This document shows, in pieces, positions 47,713 to 56,994 of a stretch of DNA of 64,000 bases (position 1 is its first letter; each line of letters starts with the position of its first letter). The position numbers were made by a program, and so were the translations under genes. The notes under the pieces are model-generated. The model saw only the letters and a list, made by a program, of their open reading frames with translations, did no database searches and had not been told where the DNA came from. Origin of the DNA: Flavobacterium swingsii (GTDB lineage Bacteria > Bacteroidota > Bacteroidia > Flavobacteriales > Flavobacteriaceae); assembly GCF_900111965.1 (NCBI RefSeq), contig NZ_FOJT01000006.1:62001-126000 (forward strand). Reading direction: 5' to 3'.

Positions 47713-48001
47713 TGTAAATTTACATTAAATAAATTGTAGATTACAAATGTAAACAATAGTATTCACATATCCTATTTTACAATTGTAAAACATTAAATAC
47801 ATATGATTTTTAGCTTTAATTAAATATATTTAAAATATTGATAATTAATAACTTAAATATTATTTATATAAATGTAAACTTAACAATAACAATACTTAAC
47901 AATCAATCTATTTAAACATTAATTATTGTTTACAAATGACAATTAAATGATTGAAATTATTGTTTACAATTGTAAAAAATAAGATGTTTACTTTTGTAAA
48001 C
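47713..48001. promoter_or_regulatory. Operator cluster between the Xre regulator and the M14 carboxypeptidase
   Basis: This 303-base gene-free stretch is filled with TTTACAATTGTAAA-like palindromes: TGTAAATTTACA (47713-47724), TTACAAATGTAA (47741-47752), TTTTACAATTGTAAAA (47775-47790, perfect), TTTACAATTGTAAA (47963-47976, perfect) and GTTTACTTTTGTAAAC (47986-48001). Half or damaged copies lie near 47873 and 47928. The -7 box of each divergent gene lies inside a copy: TACATTTG on the minus strand at 47744-47751 and TACTTTTG at 47989-47996. Confidence 0.75.
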
Positions 48002-48015
48002 TATAAATTAGTACT

Positions 48016-49170
48016 ATGAATTTGATTGAAATATTCTCAGAAATAAAACAACAAAAACTCTTCGGAAGATATATTACGAATAAACATATCGAACCAATTT
48101 TGGAAACTTTGTCGAATGATTTTGAAGTTTCTACGATAGGTCATTCGGTAAATAAAAAACCAATATATGCTGTCGAAATTGGAAGTGGTTCTAAAAAAAT
48201 ATTCATGTGGTCTCAAATGCATGGAAACGAATCGACGACTACAAAAGCACTTTTTGATTTGTTTAATTTCTTAAAACAAGATTCTGAAGAAGCAAATAAG
48301 ATAAAAAAAGAGTTTACCTTATTATGTATTCCTATTCTTAATCCTGACGGAGCAGAAGCTTATACTCGTGTAAATGCTAACGAAATTGATTTAAATCGTG
48401 ATTCTGTAAATTTATCACAACCAGAAAGTCAATTGTTGCGGAAAATGTTCGGAGATTTTAAACCTGATTACTGTTTTAATCTTCATGATCAGCGTACTAT
48501 TTTTGCAGCAGGAAATACCCGAAATCCTGCAACGGTTTCTTTCTTAGCACCTGCATATAATGATGCTAGAGAGTATAATAATGTGCGTAATAAAGCTGTA
48601 AATGTTATTGTGGCTATGAATGACGAGTTGCAAAAACACATTCCTAATCAAGTAGGAAGATTTGATGATTCGTTTAATATAAACTGTATCGGTGATATGT
48701 TTCAGTCGTTAAATGTACCAACTATATTGTTCGAGGCAGGTCATTATCAAGGAGATTACGAGCGCGAAGAAACGCGAAAGTATATTTTTGTTGCATTAAT
48801 GTCTGGTTTACAATTTATTTACAAAAACATCACAATAGAAGATAAAACTACTAATTATGTAAATATTCCACAAAATAAAGTGTCATTTGTCGATTTCGCT
48901 TACAGAAATTTTAATATTAATTATAATTCATTAAATATAATTACTACCTTTGCCGCCCAGTATAAAGAAATGCTTATTGACGGTAAAATCGTTTTTGAAG
49001 CTTATTTTTCTGAGATTGAAGACGGAGCAACATTTTTCGGACACCAAGAATATGATGGAGAAGAAGGTGATTATAGCGATGATTCGAGTAGTTTACCTGA
49101 AATTGGTAAAAAAGCAGATTTTTATTTAAATAAAAACATTAGATTTGTTAATGGTTTGATAAAAATGTAA
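48016..49170 (+). CDS. M14 family zinc carboxypeptidase
   Basis: A 384-residue protein with the M14 zinc site HxxE in WSQMHGNESTTTK (about residues 73-76), the segment LCIPILNPDGAEAYTRVNANEIDLNRD, a later zinc histidine in FNLHDQRTIF and the catalytic glutamate region ILFEAGHYQGDYEREE. There is no signal peptide, so it probably trims peptides in the cytoplasm. The C-terminal ~100 residues form an added beta domain. It shares an operator-filled spacer with the Xre gene, and its -7 box overlaps a palindrome. Confidence 0.9.
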   Translation: MNLIEIFSEIKQQKLFGRYITNKHIEPILETLSNDFEVSTIGHSVNKKPIYAVEIGSGSKKIFMWSQMHGNESTTTKALFDLFNFLKQDSEEANKIKKEFTLLCIPILNPDGAEAYTRVNANEIDLNRDSVNLSQPESQLLRKMFGDFKPDYCFNLHDQRTIFAAGNTRNPATVSFLAPAYNDAREYNNVRNKAVNVIVAMNDELQKHIPNQVGRFDDSFNINCIGDMFQSLNVPTILFEAGHYQGDYEREETRKYIFVALMSGLQFIYKNITIEDKTTNYVNIPQNKVSFVDFAYRNFNINYNSLNIITTFAAQYKEMLIDGKIVFEAYFSEIEDGATFFGHQEYDGEEGDYSDDSSSLPEIGKKADFYLNKNIRFVNGLIKM

Positions 49171-49246
49171 TAAATTTGCTATAATTGTAAGTAAAATACA
49201 AAATTTAAAGTATATTTTTAAGATTATATAATATAAACAGTTAGTT

Positions 49247-49726
49247 ATGAGTAAGTTTCGTTTAGATGAAGTTGACCACCAAATTCTTGATATGTTAATT
49301 GACAACACAAGAATCCCATTTACAGATATTGCAAAAAAATTATTAATTTCTGCAGGAACAGTTCACGTTCGAGTAAAAAAATTAGAAGATGCAGGAATTA
49401 TTCAAGGTTCTTCATTAACTTTAGATTATGAGAAATTAGGATATTCTTTTATTGCTTACGTAGGTGTTTTTCTTAACAACACTTCGCAAACTAAATTTGT
49501 ATTAGAAAGAATTAGCGAAATTCCTTATGTTACTGTAGCGCACGTTACGACAGGGAAATTTAATATTTTTTGCAAAATTAGAGCAAGAGATACAAAACAT
49601 GCTAAAGATGTTATTTATATGATAGATGACATTGAGGGTGTTTACAGAACAGAAACGATGATTTCGCTCGACGAAAGCATCAACGATAAGAAAAGGTTAA
49701 TGCACACCATATTCAAAAATATGTAA
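49247..49726 (+). CDS. Lrp/AsnC family transcriptional regulator
   Basis: A 159-residue regulator: N-terminal winged helix (VDHQILDMLIDNTRIPFTDIAKKLLISAGTVHVRVKKLEDAGII spans roughly residues 7-50) and C-terminal RAM/AsnC ligand domain (GYSFIAYVGVFLNN, VTTGKFNIFCKIRARDTKHA). Family members sense amino acids and switch amino acid metabolism. The genes it regulates cannot be told; its neighbours are a carboxypeptidase and a DinB protein. A terminator follows directly. Confidence 0.92.
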   Translation: MSKFRLDEVDHQILDMLIDNTRIPFTDIAKKLLISAGTVHVRVKKLEDAGIIQGSSLTLDYEKLGYSFIAYVGVFLNNTSQTKFVLERISEIPYVTVAHVTTGKFNIFCKIRARDTKHAKDVIYMIDDIEGVYRTETMISLDESINDKKRLMHTIFKNM

Positions 49727-49730
49727 TATA

Positions 49731-49757
49731 AAAGTTCGCTTCGGCGGACTTTTTTTA
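49731..49757 (+). terminator. Terminator after the AsnC-type regulator
   Basis: AAGTTCGC and GCGGACTT pair around a TTCG tetraloop, followed by a T run. Confidence 0.85.
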
Positions 49758-49769
49758 TATCTTTAATTT

Positions 49770-50279
49770 ATGAAAAATTTATTAGAATCAGATTATCCAG
49801 CTTATTTTGGTACCTATATAAATCACGTGCAAAACGATGATTGTATTGCTGTAATGGAAGAAAACTTAAGCGATTTTGTAACTTTTATCGAAAATATTTC
49901 GGTAGAAAAGTACAATTATAAATACCAAGAAGATAAATGGACTATTAAAGATATTGTTCGTCATATTATTGATGCCGAAAGAATTTTTGCGTACAGAGCT
50001 TTGCGTTTCGCAAGATTTGATAGAACTCCAATTCCAGGTTTTGAAGAAAATGATTATGCTGCAAATGTAAACACAACGACTATTGAAATGGCCGATTTAC
50101 TTCAGGAATTTATACTGGTTAGAAAATCGACCATAAAATTATTTGAAAGTTTTACAGAAGATATGTTAGTTGCAAAAGGAATCGCTTCAGGAAAAGAAAT
50201 ATCGGTTTTAGCACTCGGATTTATTATTTCCGGTCATGCTATTCACCATCAAAATGTTATTAGAGAAAGATATTTGTAG
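49770..50279 (+). CDS. DinB family protein
   Basis: A 169-residue four-helix-bundle protein of the DinB superfamily. The metal-ligand histidines are recognisable in IVRHIIDAERIFAYR (near residue 67) and in GHAIHHQNVIRERYL at the end. Related proteins include bacillithiol S-transferases and thiol-dependent isomerases, so it may be a thiol-transferase acting on electrophiles. It sits alone after a terminator, convergent with a TonB-like gene. Confidence 0.88.
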   Translation: MKNLLESDYPAYFGTYINHVQNDDCIAVMEENLSDFVTFIENISVEKYNYKYQEDKWTIKDIVRHIIDAERIFAYRALRFARFDRTPIPGFEENDYAANVNTTTIEMADLLQEFILVRKSTIKLFESFTEDMLVAKGIASGKEISVLALGFIISGHAIHHQNVIRERYL

Positions 50280-50304
50280 GTTAAAAAACAAAACAAGTAG
50301 ATAT

Positions 50305-50709
50305 TTATCTGTTGTTGCCGTTAATATGAATTTCACGATTCAGATTCAGTGGAAGCATATACTTCGTTCTAACTGGAGAACCATTCTTTTTTCCTGGCTT
50401 CCATTTAGGAGATTTTTTCAGAACTCTAGTATATTCTTCACCAGTTCCATAGCCAGCGTCTTGAATTATTTCAATTTCAGATATATAGCCATCTTTTTCA
50501 ATAACAAATACTGAAATAACTTTACCTTTAATTCTTTCATCTGGAAAACGAAAATTTTTAACCATAAATCGACCAAATTTTTCCATACCGCCCGGAAATT
50601 CAGGTTTTATATCTACGTCATCTATTTTATAAATAGTATCTCTAGTGGATTCTTGACAATATCCAAAAATTGAAATGTTTACAAGTAAAACACAAAAAAG
50701 GACTTTCAT
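50305..50709 (-). CDS. Exported TonB C-terminal domain protein
   Basis: A 134-residue protein with a signal peptide (residues 1-19, ending FGYCQES) and a TonB-like C-terminal domain (IKPEFPGGMEKFGRFMVKNFRFP, GKVISVFVIEKDGYISEIEI, WKPGKKNGSPVRTKYMLPL). The cleavable signal and absence of a proline-rich spacer mean it is not a classic inner-membrane TonB. Small periplasmic proteins of this kind are frequent in Bacteroidota; the partner is unknown. Confidence 0.85.
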   Translation of the reverse strand: MKVLFCVLLVNISIFGYCQESTRDTIYKIDDVDIKPEFPGGMEKFGRFMVKNFRFPDERIKGKVISVFVIEKDGYISEIEIIQDAGYGTGEEYTRVLKKSPKWKPGKKNGSPVRTKYMLPLNLNREIHINGNNR

Positions 50710-50772
50710 AATTTCTAATTTATAAATTTGTATTTAAAATCTACGTTTTTCATAATATTCCGCCAGCGATAC

Positions 50773-51027
50773 CTATTTTACTTCTAAATCAGTTTTTTTA
50801 ATCCACAATGAATTTTTAATTGGATTATGGTTTTCAACTCTAAATTCATCTAAATTTTTGTCAAATAAAACTAAAACTCTTCCGTCGTTAATTTCTCTGA
50901 CATCAATTACTTTTCCTTTTTCTCCAATCAATTTCCAGTAATTTTCATTATCATTAATTCTTTTTGTTGGAGCCAAAGTTCCTAAGAATAATTTTAGTTT
51001 AATTACAGTATTTTTTTCTATTTTCAT
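50773..51027 (-). CDS. Small unrecognised protein
   Basis: An 84-residue protein, probably a small beta barrel (YWKLIGEKGKVIDVREINDGRVLVLFD), with no signal peptide or membrane helix. It follows the LOG-family gene after 21 bases on the same strand and is likely in its operon. Function is unknown. Confidence 0.6.
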   Translation of the reverse strand: MKIEKNTVIKLKLFLGTLAPTKRINDNENYWKLIGEKGKVIDVREINDGRVLVLFDKNLDEFRVENHNPIKNSLWIKKTDLEVK

Positions 51028-51048
51028 TTTTATATAAACAAAAACAAA

Positions 51049-51777
51049 CTAAAAATTCGGACTCAAATTATATTTTTTGTAGAAATTATCTAAAGCATCA
51101 ACGACTTCCTCAGCAGTATCTACTATTTTTATCAATTTCATATCATCTGGAGAAACCGTTTTTTCGCGTTCAATCATAACTTGTTGCACCCAATCCATCA
51201 ATCCAGTCCAGAAACTAGTTCCCACTAAAATAATAGGGAATTTTCCAATTTTTTTCGTCTGAATCAAGGTAATCGCTTCAAATAACTCGTCAAGTGTTCC
51301 AAAGCCACCAGGCATCACTACAAAACCCTGAGAATATTTTACAAACATAACTTTGCGCACAAAGAAATAATCAAAATTTAGGTTCTTGTCTTTATCAATA
51401 TAAGGATTAAAATGTTGTTCGAAAGGTAATTCGATATTCAATCCAACCGAAGTTCCTTCGCCACGATGTGCACCTTTGTTTCCGGCTTCCATAATACCAG
51501 GACCACCACCAGTAATCACACCATAACCAGCTTTACTTATTTTGTAAGCAATATTTTCGGCCAAAATATAATATTTATCCTCTGGTTTTGTTCTCGCCGA
51601 ACCAAAAATAGACACACAAGGTCCAATTCTCGCCATGCTTTCGTAACCATTTACAAACTCGGACATAATCTTAAAAATCGCCCACGAATCGTTCGTACGA
51701 ATCTCATTCCACGTTTTTTGCTTCAGTTTGTCTTGTATTACTTTGTCTTCGTCGTTATCAAAATCTTCTAATCTCAT
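51049..51777 (-). CDS. LOG family (TIGR00730) Rossmann-fold protein
   Basis: A 242-residue protein with the lysine-decarboxylase-like/LOG signature PGGFGTLDELFEAIT and GGGPGIMEAGNKGAHRGEG. Homologues are cytokinin riboside 5'-monophosphate phosphoribohydrolases or nucleotide 5'-monophosphate nucleosidases (PpnN-like). In a free-living bacterium a nucleotide-salvage or signalling role is more likely than hormone activation. There is an 84-residue gene downstream, and a dispersed repeat lies between its start and the uvrA stop. Confidence 0.9.
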   Translation of the reverse strand: MRLEDFDNDEDKVIQDKLKQKTWNEIRTNDSWAIFKIMSEFVNGYESMARIGPCVSIFGSARTKPEDKYYILAENIAYKISKAGYGVITGGGPGIMEAGNKGAHRGEGTSVGLNIELPFEQHFNPYIDKDKNLNFDYFFVRKVMFVKYSQGFVVMPGGFGTLDELFEAITLIQTKKIGKFPIILVGTSFWTGLMDWVQQVMIEREKTVSPDDMKLIKIVDTAEEVVDALDNFYKKYNLSPNF

Positions 51778-51793
51778 CTTTTTTTATTTTTTA

Positions 51794-51873
51794 GGAGCTA
51801 TTTCCTGCTTTCCACTATATCTTTTCCTTGCTAAAGAAGCAAGAAAAAGGATATCGTTCCAATCAGGGCTAGG
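51794..51873 (+). repeat. Intergenic palindromic repeat, copy 2
   Basis: An 80-base element, GGAGCTATTTCCTGCTTTCC to CAGGGCTAGGG, with a central stem CTTTTCCTTGCT / AGCAAGAAAAAG. It is the second copy of the element at 17809-17890. It lies between uvrA and the LOG gene. Confidence 0.65.
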
Positions 51874-51914
51874 GCATTAGTATTCAAATTCTATTTTCGG
51901 TAAAAAACAGCCAG

Positions 51915-54746
51915 CTAAAGTAATTCTTTTTTCAAAAACTGAGCTGTATAACTTTTTTTATTTTTCGCAACTTCTTCAGGAGTTCCTTTAGCCACCACAT
52001 TTCCGCCACCTTTTCCGCCTTCGGGACCAATATCTATAATATAATCCGAGAGTTTTATCACGTCCATATTGTGTTCTATAATCAGGATGGTATTTCCTTT
52101 ATCTACCAATCTATTAATCACGTCCATCAAAACCCGAATATCCTCAAAATGCAAACCCGTTGTGGGTTCGTCGAGAATATAAAACGTATTTCCTGTATCT
52201 TTTTTAGACAATTCTCCAGCCAGTTTTATACGCTGTGCTTCGCCACCAGAAAGCGTGGTGCTTTGCTGACCAAGTGTAATATATCCCAAACCAACATCTT
52301 GTAAGGTTTTTACTTTTCGGTGTATTTTCGGAATCATTTCAAAAAACGGAACAGCCTCATCAATCGTCATATTCAACACATCGGAAATTGACTTTCCTTT
52401 GAAACGTATTTCCAGTGTTTCTCTGTTAAAACGCTTGCCTTGACAGGTTTCACATTCTACATAAACATCGGGTAAAAAACTCATTTCGATAGTTCTTACA
52501 CCAGAACCTTCACAGGTTTCGCAGCGTCCGCCTTTTACATTAAAACTAAATCGTCCCGCTTTATAACCACGAATCATACTTTCGGAAGTCATTGTAAACA
52601 TATTCCTGATTTCGGTAAAAACTTCGGTATAAGTAGCAGGATTCGAGCGCGGTGTTCTTCCAATCGGACTTTGATCTATATCAATAACTTTATCGATATG
52701 TTCTAAACCTTCAATTTTTTTGTACGGTTTTGGTTTTTTGACACCATTAAAATAAAAGGCATTCAGAATAGGGTAGAGCGTTTCATTTATTAATGTCGAT
52801 TTTCCTGAACCCGAAACTCCAGTCACACAAATTAATTTCCCCAAAGGCAATTCTATCGAAACATTTTTTAGATTATTTCCAGTTGCACCAGTCAGTTTTA
52901 GGAATTTTCCGTTTCCTTCACGACGTTTTTTAGGAATGTCAAATTTCATTTTTCCATTCAAATATTGAGCAGTAATTGTATCACCTTTTAGTATTTCCGA
53001 AGGTGTTCCTTTGCTGATTATTTCGCCACCGTATTTCCCTGCTTTTGGACCAATATCAATCACATAATCAGCGCGTTCTATCATGTCTTTGTCATGTTCT
53101 ACAACGATTACCGAGTTGCCAATATCTCGTAATTGTTCTAACGAATGAATCAGTTTTTCGTTGTCACGTTGGTGTAAACCAATACTTGGTTCGTCTAGAA
53201 TATACAAAACACCAACCAATTGCGATCCTATTTGAGTTGCCAAACGAATGCGTTGTGCTTCGCCACCAGAAAGCGATTTCGAGCTTCGGCTAATGGCGAG
53301 ATATTCTAAACCAACATTCATCAAAAAGTTTAATCGGTCTTTAATTTCCTTAATAACTTCGGTAGCAATTCGCTTTTGTTTGTCTGACAAATGATTTTCT
53401 AAATCGTGAAACCAAGCCGTCAAATCCGAAATATCCATATTGGACAAATCAGCAATATTTTGTTCGTTTATTTTAAAATAAAGCGATTCTTTTTTCAGTC
53501 GTGAACCTTCGCAAGTAGGACAATTTACTTCATCCATAAATTCTTTTGCCCAACGTTTTAAGGTCGATGAACCCGAATCGTCGTGTTGCGATTTTATAAA
53601 TGCTGAAATTCCTTCAAATTCAATTTTGTATTCTTTGGTAACTCCAGCAGTTTTTGATGTTACGGAGAATTTTTCTTTTCCACCATTTAGAATCATTTCC
53701 ATAGCTTCGTCGGAAATGGTTTCGATAGGATCGGTTAATTTGAACTCAAACTTTTCGCCAATAATTTCCAATTGTTTAAAAATCCACGAACTTTTATATT
53801 CTCCCAAAGGAGCAAAACCACCAACTTTTATAGATAATTTAGGGTTTGGAATTATTTTTTTGATGTTTATTTCATTAATTGTTCCCAAACCGTTACAATC
53901 AGGACAAGCTCCTTTTGGCGAATTGAATGAAAACAAATTTGGTTCAGGATTCTGGTAGGAAATTCCAGTTGTTGGACACATCAAGTTTCTACTAAAAAAT
54001 CGAACTTCGTTTGAATCTTGATCCAAAACCATCAATACATTTTCGCCATAATGCATCGCAGTATTAATACTTTCAGATATTCTTTTCTGCACATCTTCGG
54101 AATCATCTACTACAATTCGGTCGATAACGGTTTCAATATCGTGGGTTTTGTATCGGTCAAGTTTCATTCCTGTGGTAATGTCTTTTACTTCACCATTTAT
54201 ACGAACTTTCAGGAAACCTTGCTTGGCAATTTGCTGAAATAATTCGGCATAATGTCCTTTTCGAGCACGAATAATAGGAGCGAGGATGTTGATTCTTTTT
54301 CCAGAGAAATCTTTGATAATTAAATCCTTGATTTGCTCGTCAGAATAGGAAACCATTTTTTCGCCTGTGTTGTAACTGTACGCATCGCCAGCACGAGCGA
54401 AAAGCAAACGAAGGAAATCATATATTTCGGTAATGGTTCCTACTGTAGAACGTGGCGATTTAGAAGTTGTTTTTTGTTCGATAGCAATTACGGGCGACAA
54501 GCCATCAATCTTGTCGACATCGGGACGTTCTAATCCGCCTAGAAATTGTCTGGCGTAAGCCGAAAAAGTTTCTATATAACGGCGTTGTCCTTCAGCATAA
54601 ATGGTATCGAAAGCCAAAGATGATTTTCCCGAACCAGAAAGCCCAGTAATAACTACCAATTTTTCACGAGGAATGGAAATGTCTATATTTTTGAGATTAT
54701 GAACGCGAGCGCCAATAACTTCGATGGTATTATCGTTTTCTAACAT
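51915..54746 (-). CDS. uvrA: Excinuclease ABC subunit A
   Basis: A 943-residue UvrA, the damage-sensing ATPase of nucleotide excision repair. It has two ABC modules: Walker [15 protein letters not shown] near residue 35 and [14 protein letters not shown] near 640, signatures [13 protein letters not shown] and [13 protein letters not shown]. Zinc modules are CPDCNGLG...CPTCEG and CETCEGSG...CETCQGKR. I use the ATG at 54746 ([20 protein letters not shown]), not the in-frame ATG at 54773, because the -7 promoter box at 54763-54770 lies between them. UvrB and UvrC are not nearby. Confidence 0.97.
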   Translation of the reverse strand: MLENDNTIEVIGARVHNLKNIDISIPREKLVVITGLSGSGKSSLAFDTIYAEGQRRYIETFSAYARQFLGGLERPDVDKIDGLSPVIAIEQKTTSKSPRSTVGTITEIYDFLRLLFARAGDAYSYNTGEKMVSYSDEQIKDLIIKDFSGKRINILAPIIRARKGHYAELFQQIAKQGFLKVRINGEVKDITTGMKLDRYKTHDIETVIDRIVVDDSEDVQKRISESINTAMHYGENVLMVLDQDSNEVRFFSRNLMCPTTGISYQNPEPNLFSFNSPKGACPDCNGLGTINEINIKKIIPNPKLSIKVGGFAPLGEYKSSWIFKQLEIIGEKFEFKLTDPIETISDEAMEMILNGGKEKFSVTSKTAGVTKEYKIEFEGISAFIKSQHDDSGSSTLKRWAKEFMDEVNCPTCEGSRLKKESLYFKINEQNIADLSNMDISDLTAWFHDLENHLSDKQKRIATEVIKEIKDRLNFLMNVGLEYLAISRSSKSLSGGEAQRIRLATQIGSQLVGVLYILDEPSIGLHQRDNEKLIHSLEQLRDIGNSVIVVEHDKDMIERADYVIDIGPKAGKYGGEIISKGTPSEILKGDTITAQYLNGKMKFDIPKKRREGNGKFLKLTGATGNNLKNVSIELPLGKLICVTGVSGSGKSTLINETLYPILNAFYFNGVKKPKPYKKIEGLEHIDKVIDIDQSPIGRTPRSNPATYTEVFTEIRNMFTMTSESMIRGYKAGRFSFNVKGGRCETCEGSGVRTIEMSFLPDVYVECETCQGKRFNRETLEIRFKGKSISDVLNMTIDEAVPFFEMIPKIHRKVKTLQDVGLGYITLGQQSTTLSGGEAQRIKLAGELSKKDTGNTFYILDEPTTGLHFEDIRVLMDVINRLVDKGNTILIIEHNMDVIKLSDYIIDIGPEGGKGGGNVVAKGTPEEVAKNKKSYTAQFLKKELL

Positions 54747-54762
54747 AGTTGTTGTAAAAAAA

Positions 54763-54770
54763 CAAAGATA
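54763..54770 (-). promoter_or_regulatory. -7 promoter box for uvrA
   Basis: On the minus strand TATCTTTG fits TAnnTTTG, 16 bases before the ATG at 54746; this decides the start. Confidence 0.65.
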
Positions 54771-54813
54771 CAATTTTGATGCTTCTTTTAAAAATTGATT
54801 TGAAAAGGAATTT

Positions 54814-55398
54814 TTATATTTTTTTCATCTGTTGTAAACAAAAAGCTCTTAATTCTTCAAAAAACAAAGTAAATTCTTCTTCAAATTCTGAATAAAATTC
54901 TTGTAATTCGACAACAGCTTCTTGCATATTGGCTCTGTGCTTTGTGCGATAATCCATTTGGAACAAAATCATTTCGATTCCTGCAATTGTGCCATAACTT
55001 GTTAACCAATTTCTTTCGGTCATATAAGGCAAAAGATTTCGAGTTTTTTCGGTTAAAATGGCATAATTATCTTCTAGCGATTTATAGAAATTAGCAACAT
55101 AATCATCCAGTTTTTCATCGGAATAATTACTCCAATTTTTAGCCAAAAAATGATCGTATAAAATATCCATAATTACGCCAGCATAATGTCCGTATTTTTC
55201 GTGCAAACGGTGTTTGCTTTTTCTGTAAATAGGGTGCGCATCGGTAAAAGTATCTATATGACGGTGCAAAATAATTCCGTTTTTCACATCTTCTGGAAAA
55301 TTCATATAATCATTCCCACGAATACCATCAGCCATAAAATTGCCGATTTTTAGTAAATCGTTATTTCCAGAAAGGAATATGTGAGCGAGATAGTTCAT
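54814..55398 (-). CDS. ACP phosphodiesterase (AcpH) family protein
   Basis: A 194-residue protein from the ATG at 55398 (MNYLAHIFLSGNND). It carries the DUF479/AcpH signatures: KIGNFMADGIRG, LHRHIDTFTDAHPIYRKSK, YGHYAGVIMDILYDHFLAKNW and ISGIEMIL-like AGIEMILFQM. AcpH removes the 4'-phosphopantetheine group from acyl carrier protein. The upstream in-frame ATG at 55437 adds residues that are unlike the family and fall in low-complexity intergenic sequence. Confidence 0.88.
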   Translation of the reverse strand: MNYLAHIFLSGNNDLLKIGNFMADGIRGNDYMNFPEDVKNGIILHRHIDTFTDAHPIYRKSKHRLHEKYGHYAGVIMDILYDHFLAKNWSNYSDEKLDDYVANFYKSLEDNYAILTEKTRNLLPYMTERNWLTSYGTIAGIEMILFQMDYRTKHRANMQEAVVELQEFYSEFEEEFTLFFEELRAFCLQQMKKI

Positions 55399-55552
55399 TT
55401 TAAGAGGCGCTAAGGTTCTACAGCATCTAAGTTGCAATGGTTTTTGTAAATATATAAAAAAACTTAGTGCCTTTGTACCTTTGTAACTTAGAACATTTTT
55501 ATATTTGTGTGAATTTAAAATTCATCATTTAAAATTTATAATAAAAAACACA

Positions 55553-56941
55553 ATGACTTTAATAAAATCAATATCAGGAATTCGTGGAACTATAGGTGGA
55601 AAAGTTGGAGACAATTTGACTCCAGTCGATGCTGTAAAATTTGCTTCGGCTTACGGAACTTTTCTAAAACAAAATAGTAACAAAGACAAACTAAAAGTAG
55701 TAATAGGTCGTGACGCTAGAATTTCAGGACCAATGATTCATAATTTAGTAATGAATACTTTATTAGGTTTGGGAATTGATGTTATCGATTTAGGACTTTC
55801 TACCACGCCAACAGTCGAAATTGCTGTTCCTTTAGAAAATGCCGATGGCGGAATTATTCTTACCGCTTCTCACAATCCAAAACAATGGAATGCTTTGAAG
55901 TTATTGAATGCCAAAGGCGAGTTTTTAAGCGGAGATGATGGTGCAAAAATTCTAGAAATTGCTGATGCCGAAGCTTTCGATTTTTCTGATGTAGATACTT
56001 TAGGTGAAATTACCATCAATGATTCCTATATGGATATTCATATTGATGAAGTTTTGAATTTGCCATTGGTTGATGCAGAAGCCGTTGCCAAAAGAAAATA
56101 TAAAGTAGTAGTTGATGCCGTAAATTCTTCGGGAGGAATCATTATTCCTAATTTGTTAGAGCAAATGGGAGTAGAAGTAGTAAAATTATATTGCACACCA
56201 AACGGACATTTTCCACACAATCCGGAACCGTTAAAAGAGCATTTGGGTGACATTTGCAAATTGGTTCTTGAAGAGAAAGCCGATTTTGGAATCGTTGTCG
56301 ATCCAGATGTTGATAGATTGGCATTTATATCTAACGACGGCGAAATGTTTGGCGAAGAATATACTCTTGTGGCTTGTGCCGATTATGTTTTGAGTAAAAC
56401 ACCAGGAAATACGGTTTCTAATATGTCATCATCTCGTGCTTTGCGTGATATTACCAACAAACACAACGGAAGCTACCAAGCCAGTGCTGTTGGAGAAGTA
56501 AATGTGGTTGAATTGATGAAAAAAACGAACGCGATTATTGGTGGTGAAGGAAACGGTGGAATCATTTACCCAGAATTGCATTACGGTCGTGATAGTTTGG
56601 TTGGAGTTGCTTTATTTTTAACTTATTTAGCCAATCAAGAGAAAACAGTGGCCGAATTAAGAGCGAGTTATCCGCAATATTACATGAGCAAGAATAAAAT
56701 TGAATTGACACCACAAATAGATGTCGATGCGATTCTAACTGCCATGACTGAAAAATATAAAAACGAAAATATTACCACTATAGATGGTGTAAAAATAGAT
56801 TTTGCAGAAAACTGGGTTCATTTACGAAAATCGAATACAGAACCTATTATTCGTATTTATACCGAAGCGGCAACACAGCAAGAAGCCGATAAATTGGCTT
56901 TACGAATTATTGATGAGATTAAAGTAATCGCTGGAATTTAG
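55553..56941 (+). CDS. glmM: Phosphoglucosamine mutase
   Basis: A 462-residue alpha-D-phosphohexomutase: N-terminal ISGIRGTIGGKVGDNLTP, active serine in LTASHNPKQWNAL (about residue 100), metal loop DPDVDRLAF, sugar loop GEGNGGIIYPELHYGRDSL and phosphate loop RKSNTEPIIRIYTE. In Flavobacteria this enzyme makes glucosamine-1-phosphate for UDP-GlcNAc; some homologues also act on mannose or glucose phosphates. Start at 55553; the upstream ATG at 55505 adds residues encoded by repetitive leader sequence. A strong terminator follows. Confidence 0.9.
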   Translation: MTLIKSISGIRGTIGGKVGDNLTPVDAVKFASAYGTFLKQNSNKDKLKVVIGRDARISGPMIHNLVMNTLLGLGIDVIDLGLSTTPTVEIAVPLENADGGIILTASHNPKQWNALKLLNAKGEFLSGDDGAKILEIADAEAFDFSDVDTLGEITINDSYMDIHIDEVLNLPLVDAEAVAKRKYKVVVDAVNSSGGIIIPNLLEQMGVEVVKLYCTPNGHFPHNPEPLKEHLGDICKLVLEEKADFGIVVDPDVDRLAFISNDGEMFGEEYTLVACADYVLSKTPGNTVSNMSSSRALRDITNKHNGSYQASAVGEVNVVELMKKTNAIIGGEGNGGIIYPELHYGRDSLVGVALFLTYLANQEKTVAELRASYPQYYMSKNKIELTPQIDVDAILTAMTEKYKNENITTIDGVKIDFAENWVHLRKSNTEPIIRIYTEAATQQEADKLALRIIDEIKVIAGI

Positions 56942-56950
56942 TAAAAGAGA

Positions 56951-56994
56951 AAAAACACCTGACAGTTTTCAAACACCTGTCAGGTGTTTTTTTA
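56951..56994 (+). terminator. glmM terminator
   Basis: CACCTGACAG and CTGTCAGGTG form a ten-pair stem with A and T tracts outside. Arms match the hairpin at 19782-19810. It can also serve the convergent VOC gene. Confidence 0.85.

Noticed and set aside
54747..54773. ATG at 54773 as uvrA start
   Set aside because: The -7 box lies between it and the ATG at 54746, so this part is probably not transcribed.
55399..55552. N-terminal extensions of the acpH-like gene (to 55437) and of glmM (from 55505)
   Set aside because: Both fall in repetitive leader sequence and add residues unlike the families.
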